From assembly GCA_041391665.1 (NCBI GenBank), contig JAWKNO010000003.1, positions 930,001 to 994,000 on the forward strand: DNA of 64,000 nucleotides, in the 5' to 3' direction. Numbering within the stretch: position 1 is the first letter of the stretch; the number at the start of each line of letters is the position of its first letter. A model generated the notes under the pieces. That model searched no databases and had not been told where the DNA came from. It saw nothing but the letters and a program-made list of their open reading frames with translations. Shown one piece after another: positions 16,249-26,608 of the stretch. Source of the DNA: Bacteroidia bacterium (GTDB lineage: Bacteria > Bacteroidota > Bacteroidia > J057). The translations under genes were made by a program, and so were the position numbers.

Positions 16249-19200
16249 TTAGAACCCAATTCTTATGTTGAAACCGTAGCTACGTGTAGCTGGCATACCG
16301 AAATATTCCAGACCCTGAGAGTTAGAGTTGGAGTAGCTCGATTCAGGATCAACGTTTTCAATGTTTTTGAACAGTACCGCCAGGTTACGACCTACAAAAG
16401 ATACAGTCAGGTTCTGGAGAGGTGTTTTGTTCAACATAGAACGTGGGAAGCTGTAACCAAATGTCAGCTGTCTCAGTTTTGCAAAAGATGCATCATACAG
16501 GAACATCGTAGTAACCGCATTTGCTTCACCACCTACAGAACCCCAGTAGTTGCGGGCTTCGTCAGGAGTAAGCGTTCTGTCGATTGGCTCGTAGATAGGC
16601 TGTCCATTGGCGTTTGTTCCAACCTGGGTAACACCTTTTACGGAAAGTGGCGCTTCCCCTTCACGGCCGATCAGAGACTGCTGGTGGAGACCCCACTGAG
16701 TCAGACGGTTGTTGGTACCAGAGTAGATATCACCACCGATTTTGAAGTCAACCAGGAAAGAAAGGTTGAAAGCTTTGTAGGTGAAAGAGTTATTTACCCC
16801 ACCTGTCCAATCAGCAATACCATTACCGATGATTTCATATCCGGTAGATCCGACAGGTCTTCCGTCGCTGAAGAATATAGGCTGACCATCGTCAGTCATT
16901 TTCTGTACGCGGCCGGTGATCATACCAAACGGATAACCTACAATATGCTTCACGAATGTGTTACGTGTACGAGGCTCTTCCAATACCAACTCAGAGCTAC
17001 CTTCGATCAGGGAGTCAACAACGTTAGAGTTTTTCGCGATATTGAAGGAGATATCCCATGTGAAATCACCTTTTACCGGAGTACCCGTCAACAAGATCTC
17101 AATACCTCTGTTGCGAAGCTGACCAAGGTTAACCAGGGTAGAACCGAAGCCGGAAGATCTGGAGATAGAAGCATTCAGGATGTCATCAGTTGTCTTCTGG
17201 TTATAGTAGGTAGCATCGATACCCAATCTGTTGTCAAAGAATCTGACATCAACACCCACCTCAACCTCAGTAGAAGTAAGCGGCTTGATGAATGGGTTAG
17301 GAATAGAACCGTTGTTTCCACCTGCTGAAGAGAAGGAAGCCAGCGTATAACCCAGGTGAGAGTTTTTCAGGGAGTAGGTCAGGATGGTGCTATAAGGACC
17401 AACTGTAACGTTACCTACCTGTGCCCATGAAGCTCTTACTTTACCAAAGCTCATCCATGAAGGCAGACCTTTGATTGCATCAGAGAATACAAAGCTGGTA
17501 CCGACGGATGGATACAGTACACTATTGTTTTGAGGATTCAATACGGAGAACCAGTCATTTCTAACTGTACCGGTCAGGTAAAGGAATCCACCGTAGCTAA
17601 CTTCAGCAGAACCGAAGAGCGAGTTGATACCTGACTCAGAGAAACCATAACTGTAGTTACGAATCTGTGCGTTGTTGATCGCCTGGAAGAATGGAACGTT
17701 GAAGTTGTTACCATTCGCAGAAATCCGCTCATTGCTTCTCTGCATGCGGTTACCACCAGCAAATGCATTCACACTGATTTTTCCGAAAGTCTTGTCAAAA
17801 CCAAGAATCCACTCAGCATTGATCTCACGTACGCGGTCTTCACCTTCACTGATAGAACCACCACGCTGATAGCCGGTTCCTTGTGGCACGAGGTTATGGT
17901 CTCTTCTGGTGTACCAGTCCATACCAATTCTTCCCTGTACATAAAGGAAATCAGTAATATCGTATCTGATTTGACCGGATGTGATCAAACGGTCTCTTTC
18001 GTCATCTTCGCGGAACTGGTAAGCGGTCCAGTATGGGTTTTGTCCCCAGTTGTTGGCAGCCTGCTGATATTCTTCTCCAACTGATTTTCCCCATACGGCG
18101 AGGAGTGCAGGATCTGTATTGGCTGGAATAGCACCCAGTTTATCGGGGTCACCCTGATAATCCAGTACGTTCATATTGGGTGGCATCCGCCAGATAGACT
18201 GAATACCGTTGGCAGGAGAGTCAGAGAGATACGGGCGGTTTTTCGCGTACTCGTTGGAATACAGCACTTTTGCCACAACTGTCACTTTTTCTCCAAACTT
18301 GGAGCTGGTAGAAAGCGAAACGTTTGTTCTGTCAAATCCTGAGTTAGGAATGATAGAATTGTTTTGCAGGTTAGAAGCAGACAGACGGAAGTTTTGTGTA
18401 GCATTTCCTCCGGTGAAAGCGATCGTATTGGTGAGTGCGCTACCTGTACGGAAATAACGATCCCAGTTGCTTCCAGCATAAGAATACGGACGTGAAACGC
18501 CATCAAACTGAAGTACGGAGCTGCCATCCAAAGCAGGACCCCAGGAGTCATCACCCCATTCATAAGCCTGAGAGAGAGTCGTTGGCTTTGTAGGAACGCC
18601 ATTAGGGAATGTTCCGGTATAAGCACCACTTCCGTATTTTTGCTGAAGATCAGACTGATCGTTTATTTGTTCGAATACATAGTTGGAGTTGATTTCAACA
18701 CCAATACCTTTTCTGGAAGAACCTTTTTTGGTTACGATGTTGATAACGCCGTTTGCAGCCCGTGATCCGTAAAGAGCCGCAGCACTCGCACCCTTCAGTA
18801 CGGTGATAGACTCGATATCATCAGGGTTGATGGAGGCCATACCATCACCTTCGTCGCGACCACCCCAAAGACCTGCCTGACCAAAGCCAGAGTTGTCCAT
18901 AGGAATACCGTCAACAACGTACAGCGGCTGGTTGTTGCCCTGAAGCGATTTGTTACCACGGATAATAACGCGGGAGGAACCAGCAGGGCCGGAAGCGATA
19001 TTGCTTACGTTCACACCTGCAATACGGCCGGAAAGCGCATTGGCCAGGTTATTTTCCCTTGCCTGGGTAAAATTATCACCGTCAACTTCGGTTATAGAAT
19101 AACCCAAAGCTTTTTTATCACGGCTGATACCCAAAGCAGTTACCACAACCTCATCCAACATAACGTCTTTTACCTGAAGCACAATATCAACCACACTTCT

Positions 19201-19455
19201 GTTACCCACTGCAACTTCCTGGTCAGCATAACCTACATAGGAAAATCGCAGAGTAGCATCACCGGGAACATCCAGTTTGTAAGTTCCTTGTGCATCGGTA
19301 AGAACGCCTTTTGTTGTTCCAACTAAAACAACGCTCACGCCGGAGAGGGCGGAACCATCCTCCGAGCTTGAAACTTTTCCACTGACCTGGCGCTGTGCCC
19401 ACATTTGTGAGGCGCAAACCATAATCAGCAGAAGCAGTAGTAGACTTCTTCTCAT
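16249..19455 (-). CDS. SusC/RagA TonB-linked outer-membrane protein
   Basis: 1068 residues. Signal peptide ends MWAQ (about 21), then a carboxypeptidase-regulatory-like domain (22-105), a TonB-box-like DEVVVTALG, a plug (GYSITEVDGDNF, GRIAGVNV, SSRVIIRGNKSLQG, PLYVVDGIPMDN), and a 22-strand barrel ending YGFNIRIGF. It imports ligand captured by SusD using TonB energy. Substrate not readable from sequence; nearby GH9 and GH30-like enzymes suggest a glucan or xylan. No sigma/anti-sigma or hybrid regulator lies beside it in the window. Confidence 0.96.
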   Translation of the reverse strand: MRRSLLLLLLIMVCASQMWAQRQVSGKVSSSEDGSALSGVSVVLVGTTKGVLTDAQGTYKLDVPGDATLRFSYVGYADQEVAVGNRSVVDIVLQVKDVMLDEVVVTALGISRDKKALGYSITEVDGDNFTQARENNLANALSGRIAGVNVSNIASGPAGSSRVIIRGNKSLQGNNQPLYVVDGIPMDNSGFGQAGLWGGRDEGDGMASINPDDIESITVLKGASAAALYGSRAANGVINIVTKKGSSRKGIGVEINSNYVFEQINDQSDLQQKYGSGAYTGTFPNGVPTKPTTLSQAYEWGDDSWGPALDGSSVLQFDGVSRPYSYAGSNWDRYFRTGSALTNTIAFTGGNATQNFRLSASNLQNNSIIPNSGFDRTNVSLSTSSKFGEKVTVVAKVLYSNEYAKNRPYLSDSPANGIQSIWRMPPNMNVLDYQGDPDKLGAIPANTDPALLAVWGKSVGEEYQQAANNWGQNPYWTAYQFREDDERDRLITSGQIRYDITDFLYVQGRIGMDWYTRRDHNLVPQGTGYQRGGSISEGEDRVREINAEWILGFDKTFGKISVNAFAGGNRMQRSNERISANGNNFNVPFFQAINNAQIRNYSYGFSESGINSLFGSAEVSYGGFLYLTGTVRNDWFSVLNPQNNSVLYPSVGTSFVFSDAIKGLPSWMSFGKVRASWAQVGNVTVGPYSTILTYSLKNSHLGYTLASFSSAGGNNGSIPNPFIKPLTSTEVEVGVDVRFFDNRLGIDATYYNQKTTDDILNASISRSSGFGSTLVNLGQLRNRGIEILLTGTPVKGDFTWDISFNIAKNSNVVDSLIEGSSELVLEEPRTRNTFVKHIVGYPFGMITGRVQKMTDDGQPIFFSDGRPVGSTGYEIIGNGIADWTGGVNNSFTYKAFNLSFLVDFKIGGDIYSGTNNRLTQWGLHQQSLIGREGEAPLSVKGVTQVGTNANGQPIYEPIDRTLTPDEARNYWGSVGGEANAVTTMFLYDASFAKLRQLTFGYSFPRSMLNKTPLQNLTVSFVGRNLAVLFKNIENVDPESSYSNSNSQGLEYFGMPATRSYGFNIRIGF

Positions 19456-19465
19456 AATAGAATGA

Positions 19466-19490
19466 TTAAATTAAATTAAATTAAATTTAA
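19466..19490. repeat. TTAAA pentanucleotide tandem repeat before susC
   Basis: Four tandem TTAAA units (19466-19485) followed by TTTAA, beginning 10 nt upstream of the susC start on the minus strand. It lies in the leader or ribosome-landing region. An AT-rich translation enhancer or a slippage-prone tract are both possible. Confidence 0.6.
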
Positions 19491-19619
19491 TATAAAATAA
19501 AGAACCTTAATCGATTGCATATTCCGGTCACAAAGAGCCGGTTTTTGTATGCTAATTTAAAATTAAACTCAAAAAATGAATCAGGTGTCCTGCTCCGTCC
19601 CATATTTCTCCAGTAAATT

Positions 19620-22600
19620 TTACCTTGAATGAGAACCTGAAACTTTAAAAACCTTAAGATCACTGTTGTTACAGCCAACAATTACCAGTCTTTGGTTTCC
19701 CTCATTGACCGGAATCATTTGCTTCACATCGAAAGGTATAAAAAATCCGCTTTCTTCCCAGGGAACAGGATGGAAATGACCTTTTCCATCGCCAGTAAGC
19801 AACAGACCGAAACCCGCATCATTGCGCGCAGTTTCTACTTCTGCATCATATAAATTGCCTCCAATCAGAATGTCCGGATGTTGATCTCCAGTAAAATCAT
19901 CCAGAATGATTGTGTTTATGGAAGAGATTTGAGCTATTACCGGAAGAACGTGAATCATGAACCGCCCGTTGCCAAGGTTTTCAAAATATGTGGAGGCAAA
20001 TGTATGGGCTTCATAGTGAAGCGCATTTTTTAAATTGTTTTTCCCATATATATCAAAAACACTGGAAGAAGCAAACAGGTCGTACGTTTCAAATTTTTCT
20101 TTCAGCACCGGAACCTGCTCCGAAGAGCATTGTTTCCCTCTGACCGGATAGGCGATACCAAAGTTATAATAGGTAAGCACCACATCTTTAGATTTATTAT
20201 TATCAAAATCATAATAATATACCTCAAATGGTTCATCCTGGGTGGCTTTGTATTTGTAATTTAACCCCAGATTCCCCGCTACGATATCCATATCTCCGTC
20301 ATTGTCCATATCTGCGGTTTTTACACTAAACCACCATCCATTTGTGCTGGGGGCGGATAACTCAGGGTGCTCGAACACGGGCTGGATCCGTGCAAACTGT
20401 CCGTTTTTGTTTTGCAAAATGGTCATTGGCATCCATTCTCCTGCCAATACAATATCCTGAAAACCGTCATTGTTATAGTCGAAGAATGATACATCATTGA
20501 CCATTCCGATATTGATCAGATCTTTGGCGATGGTTTCGGTTACATTGGTAAATTTCCCCCCGTCATTTCGCAATATTGCACTGCTCGCGGGCTCAGGATA
20601 GGCCCATGCGACATGACGCCCTGCCACAAACAAATCCAGATCTCCGTCTTTATCAATGTCTTCAGCCACGACTTTTCCTCCGCAAAACTTCATATCGGGG
20701 AGAAGGTTTTCTCCTTTGGAAAACCGTCCTGCACCATCATTGAGATAAAGCCTGTCCTGATAATTTTCAGAGCCGGGTGCAAACTCATTGCCACCACTTA
20801 CCACATATAGATCCTGATCGCCATCCCCATCTGCGTCAAAGAAAACGGCTCCCATATCCTCGTATATTTTGTCGCGGGTCAACACATCCGGGGATACCGG
20901 CGTGAATGTCCCGTCCGGATTCTGGCTGAAAATACTGCCTGCGTTTCCGGATGCGCCACCGATAAAAAAATCGTCCCTTCCATCGCCGTTGATATCACCG
21001 GTTGCCATTGCCGGGCCGAGCGTAGACATTTTTTGGGGCATCAATACTTGCTTTTCAAAATCGTCAAAATTGTTTTCCTTATAGGTAAAAGCAATTTTTG
21101 ATTCTTTTGCGGCATCGGTAAACACAGTCCGCGCAACGCCAGAAACCTGTTCGGCGACTACAGGCAGTTTTGCTTCACTGTACTTAACGGTAAGCATCTG
21201 GTCTGCGGCAACTCCGGTCAGGATATTTTCTTTTCCGTCAGGCCACAACACACGTACGCGGCTGGCCTGTGTATTTTTCCCAAGGCCAAAATGTGGAATA
21301 TATTCGCTGGTAGAATACATTCCCCTGACTCCGGTGATTTCGATAAACTGTTCGCCGTCTGCTGTTTCTACCCAAACCTTTGTCCCCATCAATGAAACCT
21401 TTCCGGCATCGGCAACTGCTTTCACCCGAAGATAATGGCTATTGGCTCTTTGAGAAGCGTGATTTTCATATACAGAAGCCACATCATTGATATTGTTGAC
21501 AACCAGATCAAGATCGCCATCATTGTCAAGATCGGCGTAGGAGGCGCCATTGGAGAAGGTTTTCTGATCAAATCCCCACTCTTCTATTTTTTTTGAGAAG
21601 GTCATGTTTCCATTGTTGTGGAAAACATAGTTGTGCAGCTTTTGGGAAGGAACAATACTCAGAGAAGCCTCCATATCCACCACATCCCATACGGTAATAT
21701 TGCCAGGATTGGGGTTGTCGCGGATAAATTCAAAAAGAGCCGACTCTATATGTTTTTTAAATTCCTTGGCGGCGTCGTTGTTGCGGATATCGCGCATCAG
21801 CCCATTTCCCACAAAAATATCTTTCCATCCGTCGTTGTCAAGATCGGCAATCAGTACTGCCCAACTCCAGTCAGTTGTTGCCACGCCTCCCATTTGGGCA
21901 ATATCGCTCAGATAACCTCCACCGACATTCAGGTGGAGCATATTAAACATATACTGATACCCGCCACCTTCATTTACCACTTTCCAGAAAGCTTTGGGAT
22001 TCATCCCACTCATATTGGCTTTCAGACGATAATTGTCTTCGGCGACCATATCCACCACCATCACATCCGGGCGACCGTCATTGTTGATATCGCCTGCGTC
22101 CACGCCCATACTGCTGAAGGAGGTATGGTGAACATATTCTTTGATTTTGTCGGTAAAGGTGCCGTCGCCATTGTTGATATAATACCAGTCTCCGACCCAG
22201 AAGTCATTGGCAATAAACAAGTCGGTCCAGCCATCACCGTTAAGGTCAGTAGCGGTCACACTGTTGGGGAAACCCGTACGGTTAAGACCCGCTTTTTGGG
22301 TTATATCTACAAATTTGTTTCCGGTATTTTCCAGAAACTTCATATTGTACTGATCGATCAGCAGTTCGGTCTTGTAGTATTTGGAGTAATCGCCGGGATT
22401 GGGCGGCTGATTGAGCAGCAGCAGGTCGAGGTCACCGTCTTTATCATAATCGATAAACGTGGCATGGCGGGTTCTTTCACTGTCATCTACGCCATATTCG
22501 GCGGCGCGCTCGGTAAAGGTATTGTCGCCGTTGTTGATATAAAGCTTGTTTCTCCTGAGTTCGGGCTTATCGTCGTAAAGTTCGCGGGTGACATAAATAT

Positions 22601-22988
22601 CGGAGAATCCATCATTATTGACATCGCCAAACAGAACCCCGGAAGACCAGCCGCCATTGTCAAGGATTCCGGCGGAAGTGGTTATATCTTCAAACTCCAG
22701 ATTTCCTTTGTTGAGGTATAATTTGTCAGCGACCAGATTGCCGGCAAAAAAAATGTCCTGAAGACCATCATTATTTATATCGCCGATTCCGACCCCTGCA
22801 CCACCGTAGTAGTTGGAGTAAAGGAGGATATTATGCTCGCGGGTATCCTTCAGCTCGTTGTTGAAAAGGATATGGGTTTTTTTAGGACTCAGCAAAGAGA
22901 AAAGAGTCCCTGGGTCTTTCTGGGAAAATAGCTGATTACAGCAAAAAAAAGCACCTGTAGTAAGTAGTAATAGTCCTCTTGACTTCAT
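19620..22988 (-). CDS. VCBS-repeat protein with ASPIC/UnbV domain
   Basis: 1122 residues from MKSRGLLLLTTG (a start 24 nt upstream is possible), with a signal peptide ending LFSQ near residue 23. It has many FG-GAP/VCBS repeats (GIGDINNDGLQDIFFAGN, YADLDNDGDLDLVVNN, DADGDGDQDLYVVSGG). Between two propeller halves, at roughly residues 535-605, is an ASPIC/UnbV (CRTAC1-like) domain: LMGTKVWVETADGEQF, then HFGLGKNTQASRVRVLWPDG. Such proteins commonly sit next to SusC/SusD pairs in Bacteroidota; their role is unproven, perhaps surface glycan binding. It is encoded upstream of susC on the same strand with a 164-bp gap. Confidence 0.88.
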   Translation of the reverse strand: MKSRGLLLLTTGAFFCCNQLFSQKDPGTLFSLLSPKKTHILFNNELKDTREHNILLYSNYYGGAGVGIGDINNDGLQDIFFAGNLVADKLYLNKGNLEFEDITTSAGILDNGGWSSGVLFGDVNNDGFSDIYVTRELYDDKPELRRNKLYINNGDNTFTERAAEYGVDDSERTRHATFIDYDKDGDLDLLLLNQPPNPGDYSKYYKTELLIDQYNMKFLENTGNKFVDITQKAGLNRTGFPNSVTATDLNGDGWTDLFIANDFWVGDWYYINNGDGTFTDKIKEYVHHTSFSSMGVDAGDINNDGRPDVMVVDMVAEDNYRLKANMSGMNPKAFWKVVNEGGGYQYMFNMLHLNVGGGYLSDIAQMGGVATTDWSWAVLIADLDNDGWKDIFVGNGLMRDIRNNDAAKEFKKHIESALFEFIRDNPNPGNITVWDVVDMEASLSIVPSQKLHNYVFHNNGNMTFSKKIEEWGFDQKTFSNGASYADLDNDGDLDLVVNNINDVASVYENHASQRANSHYLRVKAVADAGKVSLMGTKVWVETADGEQFIEITGVRGMYSTSEYIPHFGLGKNTQASRVRVLWPDGKENILTGVAADQMLTVKYSEAKLPVVAEQVSGVARTVFTDAAKESKIAFTYKENNFDDFEKQVLMPQKMSTLGPAMATGDINGDGRDDFFIGGASGNAGSIFSQNPDGTFTPVSPDVLTRDKIYEDMGAVFFDADGDGDQDLYVVSGGNEFAPGSENYQDRLYLNDGAGRFSKGENLLPDMKFCGGKVVAEDIDKDGDLDLFVAGRHVAWAYPEPASSAILRNDGGKFTNVTETIAKDLINIGMVNDVSFFDYNNDGFQDIVLAGEWMPMTILQNKNGQFARIQPVFEHPELSAPSTNGWWFSVKTADMDNDGDMDIVAGNLGLNYKYKATQDEPFEVYYYDFDNNKSKDVVLTYYNFGIAYPVRGKQCSSEQVPVLKEKFETYDLFASSSVFDIYGKNNLKNALHYEAHTFASTYFENLGNGRFMIHVLPVIAQISSINTIILDDFTGDQHPDILIGGNLYDAEVETARNDAGFGLLLTGDGKGHFHPVPWEESGFFIPFDVKQMIPVNEGNQRLVIVGCNNSDLKVFKVSGSHSR

Positions 22989-23158
22989 GTCTCTTTGAGT
23001 TTGCTCACACAAAACTTAGGCAATATTGATCATTTCTCACAATACTTTCTAAATTTAAACACAAATAAAATGAGAAAACCATCCTGTACTTTCGGCAAAA
23101 GTATTTGAAAGCAGCATCTTTTCTCAATTTTTACTATTTGATTTAAATTTCCAGGCTC

Positions 23159-24040
23159 ATGAAAAAAATCACATTCTTCCTTTCCATTTTCACGCTTATG
23201 GCGGTTTCGTGCGTTACTGACAACGAACAGCATGGCGAATCCGTTGCCAGCAAATTCACTTTGGAGCCGGGAGACGTATTTGCCTGGTGTATTGTGCCTT
23301 TTGACAGCGTACGCCGTTCACCTGAAGCTCGGATCGACATGCTGAAATCATTGGGTATAAACGCTTATGCTTACGACTGGCGCGCGGAGCATTTGCCGGA
23401 AATGACGCACGAGCTTACCCTGGCGGAGGAAAAGGGAATCCATATACAGGGAGTATGGATGTGGATCGATGCCAATCAGGATAGTCCGGGTAAATTAAGC
23501 GAAGGAAACGAGCAGGTATTAAAATCTGTTCAGGAAGCTGGATTAAACACCCAAATATGGGCAGGTTTCAATTACAATTATTTTGAAAATCTGGGGGATG
23601 AGGAAGCGATCCAACGGGGGAAAGAAATGATCAGCTATCTCGATGAAAGGGCAAAAATGATCGGCTGTAAAATCGCGCTTTACAATCACGGAGACTGGTT
23701 TGGCGAACCGGCAAATCAGGTAAAGATAATCCAAACTATGCCCGGGCGGGACATCGGCATTATCTACAGCTTTCATCACGGGCATCATCAGATTGACCGG
23801 TTTGGGGAAGTCGTTTCTGTCATGCTGCCTTATCTGTGGGGAGTAAATCTCAATGGGATGAAAAAAGAGGGACCGCAGATTTTACCGTTAGGAACAGGCG
23901 ACCAGGAGGCCGGAATGGTTTCTACGCTGGTAGATGCAGGGTATAAAGGCCCGTTTGGCGTACTGGGGCATGTCATGGAAGATGATGTGCAGCATGTGCT
24001 GGAACAAAACCTGGCAGGGTTATCCAAACTGACAAAATAA
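23159..24040 (+). CDS. TIM-barrel lipoprotein, sugar phosphate isomerase/epimerase-like
   Basis: 293 residues with a lipobox ending at Cys18 (LMAVSC). The rest looks like an AP-endonuclease-2/xylose-isomerase-like TIM barrel: LKSLGINAYAYDWRAEHLPEM, GCKIALYNHGDWFGEP, YSFHHGHHQIDRF, DAGYKGPFGVLGH. Several His, Asp and Glu residues could bind metal. A surface or periplasmic location suggests it acts on a free sugar derivative, not a phosphosugar. Substrate unknown. Divergent from the VCBS-ASPIC gene. Confidence 0.75.
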   Translation: MKKITFFLSIFTLMAVSCVTDNEQHGESVASKFTLEPGDVFAWCIVPFDSVRRSPEARIDMLKSLGINAYAYDWRAEHLPEMTHELTLAEEKGIHIQGVWMWIDANQDSPGKLSEGNEQVLKSVQEAGLNTQIWAGFNYNYFENLGDEEAIQRGKEMISYLDERAKMIGCKIALYNHGDWFGEPANQVKIIQTMPGRDIGIIYSFHHGHHQIDRFGEVVSVMLPYLWGVNLNGMKKEGPQILPLGTGDQEAGMVSTLVDAGYKGPFGVLGHVMEDDVQHVLEQNLAGLSKLTK

Positions 24041-24073
24041 AAAGTTCCGGGACTGTAGGTACAGGCCCGGAAC
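24036..24073 (-). terminator. terminator between convergent genes
   Basis: GTTCCGGG (24044-24051) pairs with CCCGGAAC (24066-24073), extended after one mismatch by CTGT/ACAG. On the minus strand it is followed by a T5 run (24043-24036 region), so it mainly serves the PepSY-like gene. On the plus strand the hairpin follows the TIM-barrel stop by 3 nt but has no T-run. Confidence 0.72.
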
Positions 24074-24125
24074 ACTCAAAAAACCAGAAAGACATTCTCT
24101 ATACTCCTATACATTCAAAACTTTA

Positions 24126-24653
24126 CTATTTATCGATTCCGGTAAATTGTCCTGTTCCGTTGAAAAACAACCGTGTTTTGTCTTTGAGGCGGATTTCGTA
24201 AGAACGGGCGTTACCACTGTCGTTAACTTTTTTCTTCACTTTGTCTATCTGAGCGTTTGGATAGTTTAAGGTCATGTAATCCTGAGTTACCTGTGGCAAG
24301 TCTGAATAAGAAATGTCGAAACTGTCATCCGTGCCACTGCTGCTGCTGCTACTGTTGCTACTGTCATCTCCACCAAATATTGGGTTCCAGTTTTCGTCGA
24401 AATACAGCTCTACCCCATTGCTCAGATAAACTTCATAGCTTTTGAAACTGCCATCAGGATTGAGTTTTTTCTCTACTTTTACAATAGACAGCGTGGAAAA
24501 ATTGGTACTCACATAAGTGGAAGCATCGGCAGGAATATCGCTGACCGCGAGTTTGATGGATTTACCGCTGGCCGAAATATCGGTACGGCTGCAGCTGGAG
24601 GCCATAAGAGAAAGCGCAAAGGCAAAGGCGAGAAGGAAATTGAGACGTTTCAT
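24126..24653 (-). CDS. PepSY-like (beta-lactamase-inhibitor-like) lipoprotein
   Basis: 175 residues with a lipobox ending at Cys21 (LMASSC). Two copies of a small fold follow: about 36-90 (VEKKLNPDGSFKSYEVYLSNGVELYFDENW) and 113-173 (VKKKVNDSGNARSYEIRLKDKTRLFFNGTG), joined by a serine-rich linker (SSNSSSSSSG). This matches the putative beta-lactamase-inhibitor-like PepSY family of Bacteroidota, whose function is unknown. The linker is encoded by CTG/CTA triplet repeats. Confidence 0.8.
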   Translation of the reverse strand: MKRLNFLLAFAFALSLMASSCSRTDISASGKSIKLAVSDIPADASTYVSTNFSTLSIVKVEKKLNPDGSFKSYEVYLSNGVELYFDENWNPIFGGDDSSNSSSSSSGTDDSFDISYSDLPQVTQDYMTLNYPNAQIDKVKKKVNDSGNARSYEIRLKDKTRLFFNGTGQFTGIDK

Positions 24654-24796
24654 TTTGATGTTTATTAATTGATGATTGTTTGATTGATGACACTAATATC
24701 ACTGCAAGCCTTCCCGATAAAAAATAAACCCCACCGTAAAGGGAAAAACCCTGATTGAAAAGGGAATTTTCTAACTTTCTTCAAATATTCTGTATC

Positions 24797-26608
24797 ATGA
24801 ATGCCCGACTTTCGCTATTATTTTTAATTGTAATACTGCTGGTTTTTTCCTGCCAATCGCCTGATACGGCTGCCGTCTTCATACGGCACAATCTGGTGGG
24901 TTATCTTCCGGAAGAGACCAAAGAAGCCATTGCATTTTCCAGCATCCCCGTGCAAGGCTCATTTTCCGTGATTGATACTGCTTCGGGAGAGTCAGTGCTG
25001 ACGGCTCCGGCCAAACCCGACAAAGCGCCGGCATGGGGAGATTTTTTGTATTACACACTCGATTTTTCCAGCCTGAAAACCCCGGGTGCCTATTACCTTC
25101 AGGTCGGGGAATGGAAATCGGCGGTATTCCAAATCAGCGATTCTGTCTATGGGCAATATCATGAGTTGCTCGTAGAATTTATGCAGCAGCAACGGTGTGG
25201 CGACAACCCTTTTCTTTCATCCTCTGATGAGGGGTATCACTGCCATTCGCTCGACGGAAAAACCATGTACGGCCCCATGCCCGATTCCACCCATATGGAT
25301 TTTACCGGAGGCTGGCACGACGCCGGCGACCAGTTGAAATATCTGATTACAGGAAGTAACGCAACGGCAAGGATGATTCTCGCCAGCGAGCTATACCATA
25401 TGGAGGATAAATTTTCCGATGTGTTGGATGAAAATGCAGGAGCTGACCGAAATGGAACATCCGACCTGCTCGATGAAGCTAAATGGGGCCTTGACTGGAT
25501 TCACAAACTCCACCCTGCACCGGATCAGTTGTTTCACCAGATTGCCGACGACCGCGACCACATCGGTTGGAAAATGCCGCTGGAAGACAAATCTGATTAC
25601 GGCTGGGGGCCCAACAGCTACCGCGTCGCATATTTTGCAGATGGAAAACCCCAGGGTCTGGGAAAATACAAAAGTCAGGCAACGGGGGTAGCCAACCTGG
25701 CCGGAAGATCAGCCGCAGCCATGGCAATGGCTTACAGCGAGTGGACCCGATTGAGGCTGGATGAAACTTACGCCAAAAAATGCCTGAAAGCTGCCAAAGA
25801 GCTGTACCAGATGGGACTCCGCCAGCCAGGCTTCCAGCAGGGCAACTCCTTCAGTGCCCCCTATCGCTATAATGAAGATACCTGGACCGACGATATGGAA
25901 TGGGGAGCGGCTGAATTATACAAAGCTACAGGAGAAAAACATTACCTCGATGATGCCATCAGATTTGCCAGACTAGCCAATACACAAACCTCCTGGATGG
26001 GGCTTGATACTGCCGAACATTACCGCTACTACCCTTTTGTGAATGTCGCCCATTACAGCCTGTACAAAAGCGTTGACGGCCCGTTTAAAGATACATTGGC
26101 CATGTATTACCGTACCGGGATCGAGCAGTGTATGGCCCGGGGAAAAAAGAATCCGTTTAACGTCGGCGCACCTTTCATCTGGTGTTCCAATAACCTAATG
26201 GTCGCTTTATGCACCCAGATCATCTTGTATGAAGACATGACCGGAGACCTTCAGTATCACGATTTCCTCCTGGCGCAACGCGACTGGCTGCTGGGCAGGA
26301 ACCCCTGGGGAACCTCCATGTTTACGGGTATCCCGACCGGCGGCGAATACCCTGTCGATGTGCACACCAGTGTATGGATGATGACCAAACGGGAAGCACC
26401 CGGCGGCCTGGTAGACGGCCCCGTAAGCGGAGCTATTCACCGCAACCAGAAAGGCCTCGTGATGGCAGAGCCTGACGAGTTTGCCGAAGTTCAGAACGGC
26501 GTTGTGGTTTATCACGACGACAACGGAGACTACGCAACCAATGAGCCGACTATGGACGGAACCGCAGGGGCTATCCTGATGATGGCTTACTGGGGAGCAG
26601 GGAAATAA
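24797..26608 (+). CDS. glycoside hydrolase family 9 (endoglucanase-type) lipoprotein
   Basis: 603 residues from the ATG at 24797, giving a lipobox ending at Cys19 (LLVFSC). A start 42 nt upstream would mask the signal. An N-terminal Ig-like CelD_N domain (about 28-120, starting IRHNLVGYLPEE) precedes a GH9 (alpha/alpha)6 barrel. The catalytic base region GGWHDAGDQ has D175 and D178; the acid is E583 in NEPTMDG; LGRNPWGTSM is the usual conserved block. GH9 enzymes hydrolyse beta-1,4-glucan with inversion. Anchored at the surface it would feed the Sus-type importer nearby. Its stop abuts the convergent GH30-like gene. Confidence 0.93.
   Translation: MNARLSLLFLIVILLVFSCQSPDTAAVFIRHNLVGYLPEETKEAIAFSSIPVQGSFSVIDTASGESVLTAPAKPDKAPAWGDFLYYTLDFSSLKTPGAYYLQVGEWKSAVFQISDSVYGQYHELLVEFMQQQRCGDNPFLSSSDEGYHCHSLDGKTMYGPMPDSTHMDFTGGWHDAGDQLKYLITGSNATARMILASELYHMEDKFSDVLDENAGADRNGTSDLLDEAKWGLDWIHKLHPAPDQLFHQIADDRDHIGWKMPLEDKSDYGWGPNSYRVAYFADGKPQGLGKYKSQATGVANLAGRSAAAMAMAYSEWTRLRLDETYAKKCLKAAKELYQMGLRQPGFQQGNSFSAPYRYNEDTWTDDMEWGAAELYKATGEKHYLDDAIRFARLANTQTSWMGLDTAEHYRYYPFVNVAHYSLYKSVDGPFKDTLAMYYRTGIEQCMARGKKNPFNVGAPFIWCSNNLMVALCTQIILYEDMTGDLQYHDFLLAQRDWLLGRNPWGTSMFTGIPTGGEYPVDVHTSVWMMTKREAPGGLVDGPVSGAIHRNQKGLVMAEPDEFAEVQNGVVVYHDDNGDYATNEPTMDGTAGAILMMAYWGAGK

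Noticed and set aside
21618..22721. Long plus-strand frame (367 codons) opposite the VCBS-ASPIC gene
   Set aside because: Created by the repetitive GAT/AAC-rich VCBS codons read in reverse; no signal, no family, no start context.
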